Origin: Microbacterium sp. KUDC0406
Lineage (GTDB): Bacteria; Actinomycetota; Actinomycetes; Actinomycetales; Microbacteriaceae
Length of the DNA stretch: 64,000 bases
Reading direction: 5' to 3'
Assembly: GCF_021582875.1 (NCBI RefSeq)
Contig: NZ_CP091138.1
Location: 3,224,001-3,288,000 of the forward strand
Part shown: piece after piece, positions 43,716 to 53,252 of the stretch
How the letters are laid out: every line of letters starts with the position of its first letter
Numbering within the stretch: the stretch's first letter is position 1
The notes under the pieces: generated by a model
What the model was told of the DNA's origin: nothing
The model's input: the letters and a program-made list of their open reading frames with translations, nothing else
The model's database searches: none
Program-made: the position numbers and the translations under genes

Positions 43716-43808
43716 GCGAGGAGCCTGCGACTGAGTCGAAACGGTCTCGGCTCCGCCGGGTGTGCTGCGGCGTTTCGTCTCGCTCGTTCCTCGCTCGCTC
43801 AACGACCC
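43707..43808. repeat. family-A repeat supplying both stop codons of convergent genes
   Basis: About 100 bp beginning GCTCGTTGAGCGAGGAG and ending CTCGCTCAACGACCCG, an inverted repeat at its ends. TGA in GTTGAGC on the left ends the lacI gene, and the complementary TGA on the right (43799-43801) ends the sulfatase gene. It may also work as a bidirectional terminator. Confidence 0.82.
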
Positions 43809-45109
43809 GTGGCGGGCAGCCAGGGGGCCGGATCCCAGCCGAAGGACTCGGCCCAGCCCATCAGTTCGGCGTGCAGGCTCGCCGAGACCTCGGGATGCTC
43901 CGCAGACACGTCGGACGTCTCGGCCGGATCGGCGTCGAGGTCGACGAGGATGCGGGATGCCGGATCGAACGGTCCGCCCAGATGCTCGCGGGCGGCGAGG
44001 GTCAGCTTGAACCGGCCGCGCCGAGCGGCCAGCTGGGGGCCGTACTCCCAGAACAGGGTGCGCTCGCCGGCATCCGCTCCGCGCAGCGTCTCGAGAACGC
44101 TCTGCCCGTCGATGCCGGATGCTGCGGGCAGGCCCGCGGCCTCGAGCACGGTCGGCAGCAGGTCCATCATCGCCGCGGGTTCCGACCATGAGCTTCCGGA
44201 CGGCAACCCGGCCGGCCACGAGATGATCGCCGGCACGCGGATGCCGCCCTCGAACAGCGAGCCCTTGTTGCCGCGCAGGCCGCCTGTGGAGCCTCCTTCG
44301 TACGAGATCTCCTCGCCGTTCAGCCAGTTGCGGCTCTCGGTCGAGGGACCGTTGTCGGACGAGAAGAACACGATCGTGTCGTCGGCGACGCCCGCTGCCT
44401 CCAGTGCGTCGAGGATGCGGCCGACGCCGTCGTCCATGGCCGAAATCATCGCAGCCATGATCCTGCGGTCGTCGGGCAGCTCCGGGAACCGGTCCACGTA
44501 CTCCGCCGGCGCGTGCATCGGGTAGTGCGGCGCGTTGAACGGCACGTAGCAGAAGAAGGGTTCCCCGTCGGAGGAGGAGATGAACTCCGCGGCCTTCTCG
44601 GCGATGACCTCGGTGAGGTAGCGGCCGTTGTCGTAGACCTCGCGCTCGTCGTCCCAGAGGTCGTGCACCGGGTTCAGGCCCTGACCCCAGTAGAAGATGT
44701 GCGAGTAGTAGTCCACGCAGCCCGCGAGGAACCCGAAGTGCCGGGAGAACCCGCGATCCATGGGGCGGTAGCCCGACCCTGTGCCGAGGTGCCACTTGCC
44801 GAAGATACCGGTGCGGTAGCCCTCGTCGCGCAGTCGTGACGCGAGGGTGGGCTGCTCGGGGAGCCCCGGCGTGCCGCGCTTGCCGCCGAGGATCTCCTGC
44901 ACGCCGGCGTGCACCGGGTGCCGTCCGGTGAGCAGCGCCGCGCGCGACGGCGAGCACACCGGCGAGTTCGAGTACCAATCGGTCATCCGGATGCCGCGCG
45001 CGGCGAGCCGGTCGAGGTGCGGGGTGCGGATGTCGTCGGAGCCGAAGCATCCGATGTCGCCGTAGCCCAGGTCGTCCGCGTAGATGACAACGACGTTCGG
45101 ACGCGACAT
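43799..45109 (-). CDS. type I sulfatase, cytoplasmic
   Basis: A 436-residue arylsulfatase-fold enzyme. The formylglycine signature CSPSRAALLTG has Cys52 as the residue to be oxidised. ADDLGYGD (Asp12, Asp13) and SSDNGPSTES provide calcium ligands, and GKWHLGTG carries the usual Lys and His. No signal peptide is present, so it acts on imported sulfated sugar. A formylglycine-generating enzyme would be needed and is not in this window. Its ATG overlaps the upstream stop by one base, and it ends in a family-A repeat. It belongs to the three-gene leftward unit 47824-43799, driven from the operator at 47914. Confidence 0.92.
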   Translation of the reverse strand: MSRPNVVVIYADDLGYGDIGCFGSDDIRTPHLDRLAARGIRMTDWYSNSPVCSPSRAALLTGRHPVHAGVQEILGGKRGTPGLPEQPTLASRLRDEGYRTGIFGKWHLGTGSGYRPMDRGFSRHFGFLAGCVDYYSHIFYWGQGLNPVHDLWDDEREVYDNGRYLTEVIAEKAAEFISSSDGEPFFCYVPFNAPHYPMHAPAEYVDRFPELPDDRRIMAAMISAMDDGVGRILDALEAAGVADDTIVFFSSDNGPSTESRNWLNGEEISYEGGSTGGLRGNKGSLFEGGIRVPAIISWPAGLPSGSSWSEPAAMMDLLPTVLEAAGLPAASGIDGQSVLETLRGADAGERTLFWEYGPQLAARRGRFKLTLAAREHLGGPFDPASRILVDLDADPAETSDVSAEHPEVSASLHAELMGWAESFGWDPAPWLPATGR

Positions 45110-46400
45110 CAGCTGACGACCGTGTTGTTCGACGAGTAGGTGCCCACGCCGACCGACAGGTCGGGGCGGACCAGCTCGGTGATCCCGCAGGATGCCAGGA
45201 TGCCGACGTCCGCCGAATCCTTCGACATGACGAACGCGGGGTCGAGGCCGTCGGCGCACGCGTCGACCCAGGCCTGGAAGATCGCGCCGCCGGGGCTCAT
45301 CGCCGCGCGGCTGATCGGGATCTCATCGTCGTCCACGTCGATCACGATGCCCAGGGTGCGCGCCGGCGGCTGCTGCCGCTCGCGCAGAGAAGGGATGATC
45401 TCGGCGAAGCGCTCGCCGATCGGCTTGACCGCACCGTCGTTGGCGATCAGGCCCAGCGAGTACTCCAGCTCGGGGTAGTCCGCGAGCTTCCGGCTGACGT
45501 CGTGCGAGCACCACCAGGTGACGCCCCACAGGTTCTCGGTCCGCGCGGCGGACCGCACGGTGGCCTCCAGGAAGCCGGGCATCTCTTCGGCGGTGAGGCA
45601 GTTCGAGGGTGCCCGACCTCCTGCAGCCAGATCGGCCGGTTCGGGTCGGTGGCGAACGCCCGTGACAGCTCGATCATGTACTCCGCGTGCCGGTCGGATG
45701 CCACGGAGCGGCCGCCGTACCGCTGCGCGGTGCCGTTGAAGATCCACGAGTGCACGGTGGTCATCGCGCCCAGGCGCGAGGCGTGCGCGGGGGTGAATCC
45801 GTGGCCGTCCATGTACCAGGCGGCGTCGTACTCGCTGTGCACGTGCTGCTGGCGCGGCGCCGAGCGTTCGGCTGCATCGAGCAGCTGCGTGATCCAGTTC
45901 GCCGCCTCGTCCGGGGTGACCGGCCACTGGTGCGGATGCGTCTCGGCGGAGAACTGGTTGGTCTCGTTGCCGAGCGTGAAGCCGAAGAAGTTCGAAGCGT
46001 CGCCCAGCGCTTCGCCGAGCTTCTCGACCAGTGCGACCTGCCCGCTGAGCGCATCGGGATGCGTGAACATGTTCTTGTCGTGCCACGTGAACAGCCAGGA
46101 CGGCACGAAGTCGAAGCTCGACAGGTGTCCCTGGATCACGTCGACGCTGGCGTCCAGGCCGAACTCGGCCGCCACGTCGACCACCGCCCGCACATCGGCG
46201 ACGGCCCGCTCGCGGATCAGCGTGCGGTTCGGCTGCAGCAGCGTCCAGAGCGGGAAGATGCGCACGTGGTCCAGGCCGAGCGACGCGAGCCCGGCGAAGT
46301 CGCGGCGCACGTCGTCGAGGTCCAGCGACATCCAGGAGTGCATCCACTCGGTGGCGGGCGTGTAGTTCGCGCCGAAGCGGAGCGGGGTGTCGAGCGTCAT
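45109..46400 (-). pseudogene. GH5-type glycosidase (N-glycan beta-mannosidase-like), one frameshift
   Basis: A TIM-barrel glycosidase of about 430 residues. [38 protein letters not shown] and [12 protein letters not shown] resemble GH5 subfamily 18, known from bifidobacteria as a beta-mannosidase acting on the N-glycan core Man-beta-1,4-GlcNAc. The acid/base is in TLGNETNQF (Asn145, Glu146) and the nucleophile in WLQEVG (Glu261). One base is missing in the C run 45612-45614 just after that, and the frame resumes with [17 protein letters not shown]. There is no signal peptide. It overlaps the neighbouring sulfatase genes at both ends (1 and 4 bp). The subfamily assignment is from memory of the motif pattern and should be treated as inference. 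Confidence 0.75.
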
Positions 46401-47824
46401 CGGGTGCGTCCTTCCGGAGCGGGCTGGCGGGGGTGCGGGGTGTCACCGAGCTCGAGCTGCAGATCCCACAGCCGCACGGTCAGTTCGTGACGTATCGCCG
46501 CATACGAAGGGTCGAGGTGCACGCTGTTCAGTTCGTACGGGTCCTTCTCGAGGTCGAACAGCTCCCACTCCGGCGGGTAGGTGACATTCCCCGCGTTCGG
46601 CAGGCCCATGCCGTCGGCGTAGAAGTAGATGAGCTTGTAGCGATCGGTGCGGATTCCGTAGTGCGCCCACACGTGATGCATGTGGTCGTCGTGCTCGTAG
46701 AACCGATAGTAGTGAGCGTCGCGCACCGGCGCGGGGTCGGCTCCGGTGAGCATCGGCACGAGGTTCGCGCCCTGCATGCCGGACGGCGCCGCGACGCCGG
46801 CGAAGTCGAGGATGGTCTGGGCGATGTCGACGTTCGAGACGAGCGCCTCGGATGCCTGGCCCGCGGCCACCCGGGCGGGATAGCTCAGCAGCAGCGGCAT
46901 CCGCAGCGACTCCTCGTACATGAACCGCTTGTCGAACCAGCCGTGCTCGCCGAGGTAGAAGCCCTGATCGGAGGCGTAGATCGTGACCGTGTCGTCGGTC
47001 TGGTCGTTGTCGGCGAGGAAGCCGGTCAGCGCCTGCACGCTCTCGTCGACCGCGGCTACGCAGCGCAGGTAGTCCTGCATGTAGCGCTGGTACTTCCACA
47101 CCGCGCGCTCCTCGTAGCCGAGCTCTTCGGGCGGCTGCTCCTTCAGGTCGACATCGGCGAGGTAGTCGGCGATGCGCATCGTGGCATGGTGCGCGGGAGT
47201 GCCGCGACCCGAGTAGTCGTCGTCGAAGGTCGGCGGCAGCGGGATCGGATCGGTGAACAGGTCGGCGTGGCGCGGGTGCGGCAGCCAGGGGCGGTGCGGC
47301 GCCTTGTGCCACACGAGCACGCAGTACGGCTCGTCACCCTGATCGGCCATCCAGGACAGCGCGCGCTCAGTGAGGATGTCGGTGACGTAGCCCTCGTGCC
47401 GCACCCGCCCCTCGGCAGTGATCAGCTCGGGATCGAAGTACTCGCCCTGGTCGGGGAGCACCTCCCAGTGGTCGAAGCCGGCGGGGTCGTAGCCCTCGCC
47501 GTGGCCGAGGTGCCACTTGCCGAACATCGCGGTGCGGTACCCGGCGGCCTGCAGTGCGGTGATGAACGTCTCGTGGTCGTTCGACAGGTGTGTGGAGAGA
47601 GTCGTCACCGCGCTGCTGTGGCTGTACGTGCCGGTCAGGATCGCTGCACGGCTGGGAGTGCACAGCGAGTTCTCCACCAGGGCGCGATCGAAGCGCATCC
47701 CTGCGTCTGCGATGGCGTCGATGCCGGGCGTGCTGTTCACGACCGATCCGTATGCGCTGATCGCGTTCGGCGCGTGGTCGTCGGTGAGCACGAAGACGAA
47801 GTTCGGACGGCGCTGTGCGGTCAT
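46397..47824 (-). CDS. type I sulfatase (GlcNAc-6-sulfatase-like), cytoplasmic
   Basis: A 475-residue sulfatase with the formylglycine motif [11 protein letters not shown] (Cys55), metal ligands in VLTDDHAPN (Asp15, Asp16) and [14 protein letters not shown], and [32 protein letters not shown] is typical of the subgroup that includes N-acetylglucosamine-6-sulfatases and choline-type sulfatases, so removal of 6-O-sulfate from GlcNAc of N-glycans is the contextual guess. No signal peptide. It is the first gene of the leftward unit. The operator at 47914 lies 90 bp upstream and is shared with the divergent transporter genes. The stop overlaps the next ATG by four bases. Confidence 0.9.
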   Translation of the reverse strand: MTAQRRPNFVFVLTDDHAPNAISAYGSVVNSTPGIDAIADAGMRFDRALVENSLCTPSRAAILTGTYSHSSAVTTLSTHLSNDHETFITALQAAGYRTAMFGKWHLGHGEGYDPAGFDHWEVLPDQGEYFDPELITAEGRVRHEGYVTDILTERALSWMADQGDEPYCVLVWHKAPHRPWLPHPRHADLFTDPIPLPPTFDDDYSGRGTPAHHATMRIADYLADVDLKEQPPEELGYEERAVWKYQRYMQDYLRCVAAVDESVQALTGFLADNDQTDDTVTIYASDQGFYLGEHGWFDKRFMYEESLRMPLLLSYPARVAAGQASEALVSNVDIAQTILDFAGVAAPSGMQGANLVPMLTGADPAPVRDAHYYRFYEHDDHMHHVWAHYGIRTDRYKLIYFYADGMGLPNAGNVTYPPEWELFDLEKDPYELNSVHLDPSYAAIRHELTVRLWDLQLELGDTPHPRQPAPEGRTR

Positions 47825-47913
47825 CGTGGCCCTCTCGGTCGGCGATGGAGTGTTATCGAGGCGTGATGCATCGGGCGTTGGACGGGAGCTCGGCCCTGTG
47901 CAATACTTACCGT

Positions 47914-47929
47914 ACTATATCGCTTTAGT
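47914..47929. promoter_or_regulatory. LacI-type operator 3 (sulfatase / ABC transporter divergent region)
   Basis: ACTATATCGCTTTAGT, the exact complement of the ACTAAAGCGATATAGT form found at the GH85 promoter. It lies 55 bp before the transporter ATG and 90 bp before the sulfatase ATG. Confidence 0.87.
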
Positions 47930-47983
47930 ACAGGACGCCGGAGCGCGCTGCGGGGTCCTTGGCCACTTCGAAGGAGAATGCCC

Positions 47984-49285
47984 ATGAAGTTCCGATCGAT
48001 TCTCGCCGCGGGTGTCGCGGCGTCGGTCGCTGTCGTCCTCGCCGGCTGCACCGGCGGCGGTGCCCCGCAGAGTGACGGCTCGTCGGACGGCGAGATCACG
48101 GGAAAGATCACGTTCCAGACGTGGTCGCTGAAGAACGACAAGTTCACCCCGTACTTCAACGACGTCATCGCGGCGTTCGAGAAGGAGCACAAGGGCGTCG
48201 AGGTCAACTGGATCGACCAGCCCGCCGACGGCTACGAGGACAAGATCCTGCAGCAGGCAGAGTCCGGCGAGCTGCCCGACGTCGTCAACCTGCCTCCGGA
48301 GTACGCGGGCGAGCTCGCCAAGGCCAGCCAGCTCGTCGACCTGAAGAAGGCCGATTCCAAGACTCTCGAAGAGTACGTCGAGGGTGGACTCGAGGGCTAC
48401 ACGTACGAGGGAATCGACGGCACCTACGCTTACCCCTGGTATCTCGGCACCAACCTGAACTACTGGAACATGGAGCTGCTCGGCAAGGGCGGATTCACTG
48501 CGCCGCCGAAGACGTTCGAAGAGACGCTCGACGACGCGGACGTGCTCGCGACGAAGGGCGTGCAGACCATGTCCGACATCCCCGACGTCAAGGCGCTGCA
48601 GTGGATGGTGACCGACGGCGGCGGGGAGTACCCGTTCGCCGTCGACGGCAAGTTCATGTTCGACACCCCCGAGGCCGAGGCGATCATCGACCGGTACCAC
48701 GAGCTCTACAAGGCTGGCGGCGTGAGCCCTGAAGCGCTTCAGGGGGCAGGAACCGCGAACAACAACGTCAACAACTTCAACAAGGGCAGCGTGGCCTGGA
48801 CCACCGCCGGCCCGAACTACATCGACAAGAACCTCGCGGTCAACGCCCCGACCCTGCTGCCGGCCGTCAAGGCGGGCCCCGGGTTCGGCGATGCCCCGCT
48901 GTTCCTGCAGGGCATCAGCGTGGCATCCGGATCGAAGAACTCCGCGACGGCTCTCGCCTTCGCCGAGTATGTGACCAACACCGAGAATCAGGTCGAGTTC
49001 GTGAAGCTGGCCGCAGGCTTCTTCCCGGGCACCAAGGCCGCGAATGAAGACCCCTCGGCGTTCGCCGAGACCGCGCAGAACCCCGAGCAGGCCGAGGCGA
49101 CCAAGTATGCAGCCGCACAGATGAGCACTGCTCGCATCACCGGTGGAAGTGCCGCACTCTCGTTCACCGAGGAGATGAACACCTACGCGAAGCAGCAGAT
49201 CGCTCTGGCAGTTCGCGGTGATATCTCGGCGAAGGAGGCCCTGACCAAGGGCCAGGACTACGCCAACCAGAACGTCACGAAGTAA
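47984..49285 (+). CDS. ABC transporter sugar-binding lipoprotein
   Basis: A 433-residue extracytoplasmic solute receptor. The lipobox VVLAGC (Cys22) gives a lipid anchor. The body has the family 1 binding-protein pattern (KITFQTWSLKNDKFTPYFND; VEVNWIDQPADGYEDKILQQ; ELPDVVNLPPEYAGELAK). Such receptors capture oligosaccharides for the MalF/MalG-type permeases that follow. Here the likely ligand is the N-glycan released by the GH85 enzyme. AAGGAG (47971-47976) is seven bases before the ATG at 47984, preferred over the ATG at 47978. The LacI-type operator is upstream; two permeases and GH20 follow in the same operon. Confidence 0.93.
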   Translation: MKFRSILAAGVAASVAVVLAGCTGGGAPQSDGSSDGEITGKITFQTWSLKNDKFTPYFNDVIAAFEKEHKGVEVNWIDQPADGYEDKILQQAESGELPDVVNLPPEYAGELAKASQLVDLKKADSKTLEEYVEGGLEGYTYEGIDGTYAYPWYLGTNLNYWNMELLGKGGFTAPPKTFEETLDDADVLATKGVQTMSDIPDVKALQWMVTDGGGEYPFAVDGKFMFDTPEAEAIIDRYHELYKAGGVSPEALQGAGTANNNVNNFNKGSVAWTTAGPNYIDKNLAVNAPTLLPAVKAGPGFGDAPLFLQGISVASGSKNSATALAFAEYVTNTENQVEFVKLAAGFFPGTKAANEDPSAFAETAQNPEQAEATKYAAAQMSTARITGGSAALSFTEEMNTYAKQQIALAVRGDISAKEALTKGQDYANQNVTK

Positions 49286-49314
49286 CAAGGTGTGACGCGG
49301 AGAGGGTGAGCGGA

Positions 49315-50262
49315 ATGAGAAGACAGCGCTGGTACACGCCGTACCTGCTGGTACTGCCCGGCGTGATCTGGGTCCTGGTGTTCGCACTGTGGCCGTTCCT
49401 GAACACGGTGTTCCTCGCGTTCACCGATGCTCGCCCTCTCCGCCCCGTCCAGTTCGTGGGCCTGGAGAACTTCGCCAAGATCGGCACCGATGAGCGTTTC
49501 GGCTTCGCGCTGACGACCTCGCTCGTCTACGTCGTGGTGTGTGTGCCGTTGCTGACGTTCCTCCCGCTGCTGCTGGCGCTGCTCGTGCACCGGAAGATCC
49601 CGGCGATCGGGTTCTTCCGCACCACGTTCTACTTCCCCGTGATCGCCTCGGCCGTGGTCGTCGCGATCGTCTGGGAGTTCCTCTTCTCCAGCACCGGCAC
49701 CATCAACTCGGCGCTGAAGTTCTTCGGCCTGGCCGACCGTCCGATCGAGTTCCTCTCCGACCGGTGGCTGCTGATCCTCTGCGCCATCGGGCTCACCGTG
49801 TGGAAGGGCCTCGGCTACTACATGGTCGTGTACCTCGCGGCACTCGGGAATGTGGGGCGCGAGCTGCACGAGGCCGCCGCGATGGACGGCGCCGGCGCCT
49901 GGCGCCGATTCTGGTCGGTCACGGTCCCCGGCGTCCGCGGCCCGATGATGCTCGTCTCGGTGCTCATCTGCGTCGCCGCCGTGCGCGTGTTCACCGAGTT
50001 GTACGTGCTCTCGCACGGGTCCGGCGGACCCGGCGGCCAGTCGATGAGCATGGTGATGCTCATCCAGTCGATGGGCAAGGGGCTGAACGGCCAGATCGGC
50101 TACGCCTCGGCGATCTCGCTGGTGCTGTTCCTGCTCACCCTGGTGCCGCTGCTCGTCGTCGGCATCGCGAACAACGGCGACGTGCTCAAGGAGATCGCGG
50201 TGAACCGGCGTGTGCGCCGCGCAGCCCGTGCCGCGAAGCGCGCCGAGGAGGTTTCGGCATGA
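49315..50262 (+). CDS. ABC sugar permease (MalF-like)
   Basis: A permease of 315 residues with six helices. The N-terminus is RRQRWYTPYLLVLPGVIWVL, and the EAA loop (ELHEAAAMDGAGAWRRFWSV) contacts the ATPase. GTG 49306 is an alternative start; GGAGAGG (49299-49305) has better spacing to the ATG at 49315. It pairs with the next permease. No ATP-binding subunit is encoded in the window, so a shared MsmK/MsiK-type ATPase elsewhere must energise it, as is common in actinobacteria. Confidence 0.93.
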   Translation: MRRQRWYTPYLLVLPGVIWVLVFALWPFLNTVFLAFTDARPLRPVQFVGLENFAKIGTDERFGFALTTSLVYVVVCVPLLTFLPLLLALLVHRKIPAIGFFRTTFYFPVIASAVVVAIVWEFLFSSTGTINSALKFFGLADRPIEFLSDRWLLILCAIGLTVWKGLGYYMVVYLAALGNVGRELHEAAAMDGAGAWRRFWSVTVPGVRGPMMLVSVLICVAAVRVFTELYVLSHGSGGPGGQSMSMVMLIQSMGKGLNGQIGYASAISLVLFLLTLVPLLVVGIANNGDVLKEIAVNRRVRRAARAAKRAEEVSA

Positions 50263-51218
50263 GCCTGATGGGATCCCGCGCGACGTCCGCCCTGGTCGAG
50301 CAGACCGAGTCGACGATCGAGAAGCGGAGCAGGCCGCGCGAGCCGCGCGTCAAGGAGAAGGCGTACCGCACCAAGGGGTCGGCCGACATCCTCAAGCCCT
50401 CCCTGGGGGGACTGATCGGCAAGTATGGCCTCCTGATCGTCATCCTCGTGATCATGGTGTTCCCGTTCGTGTGGCAGTTGTCCACGTCGTTCAAAGGCAA
50501 CACCGAGGACATCTATGCGTTTCCGCCGTCGCTCATTCCGGATGCGGCCACCTGGGACAACTACGCCGAGGTGTTCCGCACCATCCCTGTGCTCGACTAC
50601 GCGCGTAACTCCCTGCTGGTCGGCGTCGGCACGGTGATTACGAACGTCATCTTCGCCACGCTGGGCGGCTACGCCCTCGGCTGCCTGAAATTCCGGGGCA
50701 AGGGCATCGTGATGGCGATCTTCTTCTCCACCCTGCTGCTCCCGGGCGAGGTCACGCTGACCAGCCAGTACCTGACCGTGAAGTCCCTGGGCCTCGCCAA
50801 CACCCTGTGGGGCGTGTTCCTGCCCGGCGCGATCGCGGCGATCAACGTGCTGCTCATGGCGGCGGCCTGCCGCATGATCCCGGCCGACACCCTGGACGCC
50901 GCGACGATCGACGGCGCCAACACGCTCCAGCGCCTGCGTCACATCGTATGGCCGAACATCCGCGGCATGGTCTCCGTCGTCGCCCTGTTCGCCTTCATCG
51001 GAGCCTGGGATGAGTTCCTCTGGCCCCTCGTGGTGCTGTCGGACCCCGCGAACTACACGCTGACCGTCGGAATGGACTACCTGAACTCGAACTTCGGGCA
51101 GAACCCGCGAGTGATCGCGGCGGGCACGATGATCGCCCTGGTGCCGATCATCATCCTGTTCGCGGTGCTGCAGAAGCAGTTCTTCAAGGGTGTCGAAGAG
51201 GGCAGCGTCAAGGGATGA
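50259..51218 (+). CDS. ABC sugar permease (MalG-like)
   Basis: A 319-residue permease. It has an unusually long charged N-terminal tail (about residues 1-50, rich in Arg, Lys, Glu) before six helices; the EAA loop is DTLDAATIDGANTLQRLRHI. The ATG overlaps the previous stop by four bases and has GAGGAGG upstream. It ends by overlapping the GH20 ATG (ATGA), so receptor, two permeases and hexosaminidase are made as one unit. Confidence 0.93.
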   Translation: MSLMGSRATSALVEQTESTIEKRSRPREPRVKEKAYRTKGSADILKPSLGGLIGKYGLLIVILVIMVFPFVWQLSTSFKGNTEDIYAFPPSLIPDAATWDNYAEVFRTIPVLDYARNSLLVGVGTVITNVIFATLGGYALGCLKFRGKGIVMAIFFSTLLLPGEVTLTSQYLTVKSLGLANTLWGVFLPGAIAAINVLLMAAACRMIPADTLDAATIDGANTLQRLRHIVWPNIRGMVSVVALFAFIGAWDEFLWPLVVLSDPANYTLTVGMDYLNSNFGQNPRVIAAGTMIALVPIIILFAVLQKQFFKGVEEGSVKG

Positions 51219-52710
51219 GCTGGATCGCACTCCCGCAGCCGGCGCGGATCGGTCTGACGGGCGGCGCCTGGCGTCCCGCGTCGGCGCAGGTCCTCGCTCA
51301 GGATCCTGAGCTCGCCCGTGAGGCCGAGCGGCTCCAGGTCGATCTGGCCGCCCTCGGCATCCCGGAGGGAGCGGATGCGCGCATCCTGCTCCGCACGACC
51401 GAAGACCCCTCGCCGGGCGCGGCGGGCGCTCCGGGGGAGCGCACGCCCCCGGCGAGGCCTACGAGATCGCCGTCGGCGACGACGTCGAGATCCGCACGGC
51501 GACGCCGGCGGGGGCCTTCCGCGCCACCCGCCAGCTGGTGCACAATCTGCGCGCGCAGGGCGCCGTGCCGCGCGGCACGGTGTCGGGCTCCCCGGCGGTC
51601 GCCGAACGCGGCATCCATCTCGACGCCGCACGCAAGTTCTACCCGGCCGAGTGGATCATCGGGATGCTGCGCGACGCGGCCGACGTGGGAATCAACGTGT
51701 TCCAGTGGCACTTCTCCGAGAACGAGGGGTTCCGGCTGGAGTCGGCGGAGTTCCCCGAGGTCGTCTCCGCCGAGCACATCACCCGGGCCGAGGCCGCGCA
51801 GATCATCGAGATCGCCCGAGACCTGCACATCGACGTGGTCCCGTCGCTGGACATGCCCGGCCACCTGAGGCAGGTGCTCGCGCAGCATCCGGATCTGCGA
51901 CTGCCGCCGGGCACCGATCCCGAAGACCCCGCCGAAGCCGGGATCATCGGCACCGACCACGCGCTCGACATCACGCGACCCGAAGCGGTCGACTTCGCCC
52001 GCCGGCTCATCGACGACATGGTGCCGGTGTTCCCGCACTCCACGAAGTGGAACCTCGGCGGGGACGAGTTCGTCGCGTTCGAGCGCATCGAGGACTATCC
52101 CGCGCTCACCGAGGCCGCACACGCTCGGCACGGCGATGAGGGCACCGGCTTCGACCTGCTCACCGGCTTCGTCAACGAGATCGCCGCGCACCTGCGCGGG
52201 CACGGCCTGCAGCCGCGCGTCTGGAACGACGGGATGCTGCGCAGCGCGCAGGTGCTGCTCGATCCCGAGGTCGTGCTCACCTGGTGGACGAACTGGCATG
52301 CGGGGATGCGCCCGGTGTCCGAGGCCGTCGCCGCGGGGCACCGCATCGTCAACGTGAACGACAACCTCTTCTACTACGTGCTCGGAGAGAACGCCGGATA
52401 TCGGTACCCGACCGCCGAGCGCATCTGGGAGGCGGACTGGCATCCCGGCCTGTTCCCGAGGCTGTGGGGAGAACGCGGCCAGGGAACCGAGAGGCAGGAG
52501 ATGCTGCCGCCGTACCCCGATCTTCTCCTCGGATGCTCGTTCGCGATCTGGTCCGACAAGGGCGGCCCGCAGACAGTGGACGAGGTCGCCGCCGGCATCC
52601 GTGCGCCGCTGCGCGCCATGGCCGAGCGCGCCTGGAACGGCGGCAGCGCGCTGTCGCTGCAGGAGTTCACGGCGCTGGATGCCGCGATCGGCGAGGAGTC
52701 CGCCCGGTAG
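51215..52710 (+). pseudogene. GH20 beta-N-acetylhexosaminidase, one frameshift
   Basis: An enzyme of about 498 residues. The N-terminal domain starts MSWIALPQPARIGLTGGAW. One base is missing in the G run 51433-51437; the correct frame then continues with AYEIAVGDDVEIRTATPAGAF. The catalytic region has RGIHLDAARKFYPAEWI and WNLGGDEFVAFE, in which the Asp-Glu pair activates the substrate acetamide and donates the proton. It removes terminal GlcNAc or GalNAc from imported N-glycan. No signal peptide is present. It is coupled to the permease gene. The stop TAG forms part of the TAGAAT -10 box (52708-52713) of the next gene. Confidence 0.87.
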
Positions 52711-52739
52711 AATCGCTGATTGCCGACCAAGGAGGCGCA

Positions 52740-53217
52740 ATGGGGCAGGAAGCCGTGAAGAAGCATCAGGATTACAACCCGGGACCGCGGGTGGGGATCA
52801 CGTTCTCGACGTTCGATCTGCTGCACGCCGGGCACATCATGATGCTCGCCGAGGCCAAGCGCCAGTGCGACTACCTGATCTGCGGGCTGCAGATGGATCC
52901 GACGCTGGACCGTCCTCGAGAAGAATGCGCCCACCCAGACCGTCGTCGAGCGCTACATCCAGCTGCGCGGCTGCGAGTACGTCGACGAGATCGTGCCGTA
53001 CTCGACCGAGCAGGACCTGGAGGACATCCTCCGCTCCTTCAAGCTCGACGTGCGCATCGTCGGCGACGAGTACGAGGAGCGCGACTTCACCGGCCGCGAG
53101 TACTGCGAGGAGGCCGGCATCGAGCTGTACTTCAACAGCCGCAACCACCGCTTCTCCAGCTCGGGTCTGCGCAAGATCGTCGCGGCCAAGGAGGCCGAGC
53201 GCGTCGCACGCGCCTGA
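52740..53217 (+). pseudogene. cytidylyl/adenylyltransferase family protein (TagD-like), one frameshift
   Basis: About 158 residues. The nucleotidyltransferase motif HxGH is LLHAGHIMML (His29, His32), after GITFSTFD. Near 52914-52917 there is one extra base (CGTCCTCGAG); the proper frame then gives KNAPTQTVVERYIQLRGCEY and NSRNHRFSSSGLRKIVAAKE. Family members such as glycerol-3-phosphate cytidylyltransferase make CDP-activated precursors. AAGGAGG lies four bases before the ATG at 52740. It probably has its own promoter and is not part of the glycan operon. Confidence 0.8.
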
Positions 53218-53252
53218 GCGATGGCTCGGGCCCGTGGGCACGGTCCGGCGGG

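Noticed and set aside
43707..43808. CRISPR-like or tRNA-like structure in the family-A repeats
   Set aside because: The repeats are inverted and not regularly spaced, and no tRNA fold or T-loop sequence is present.
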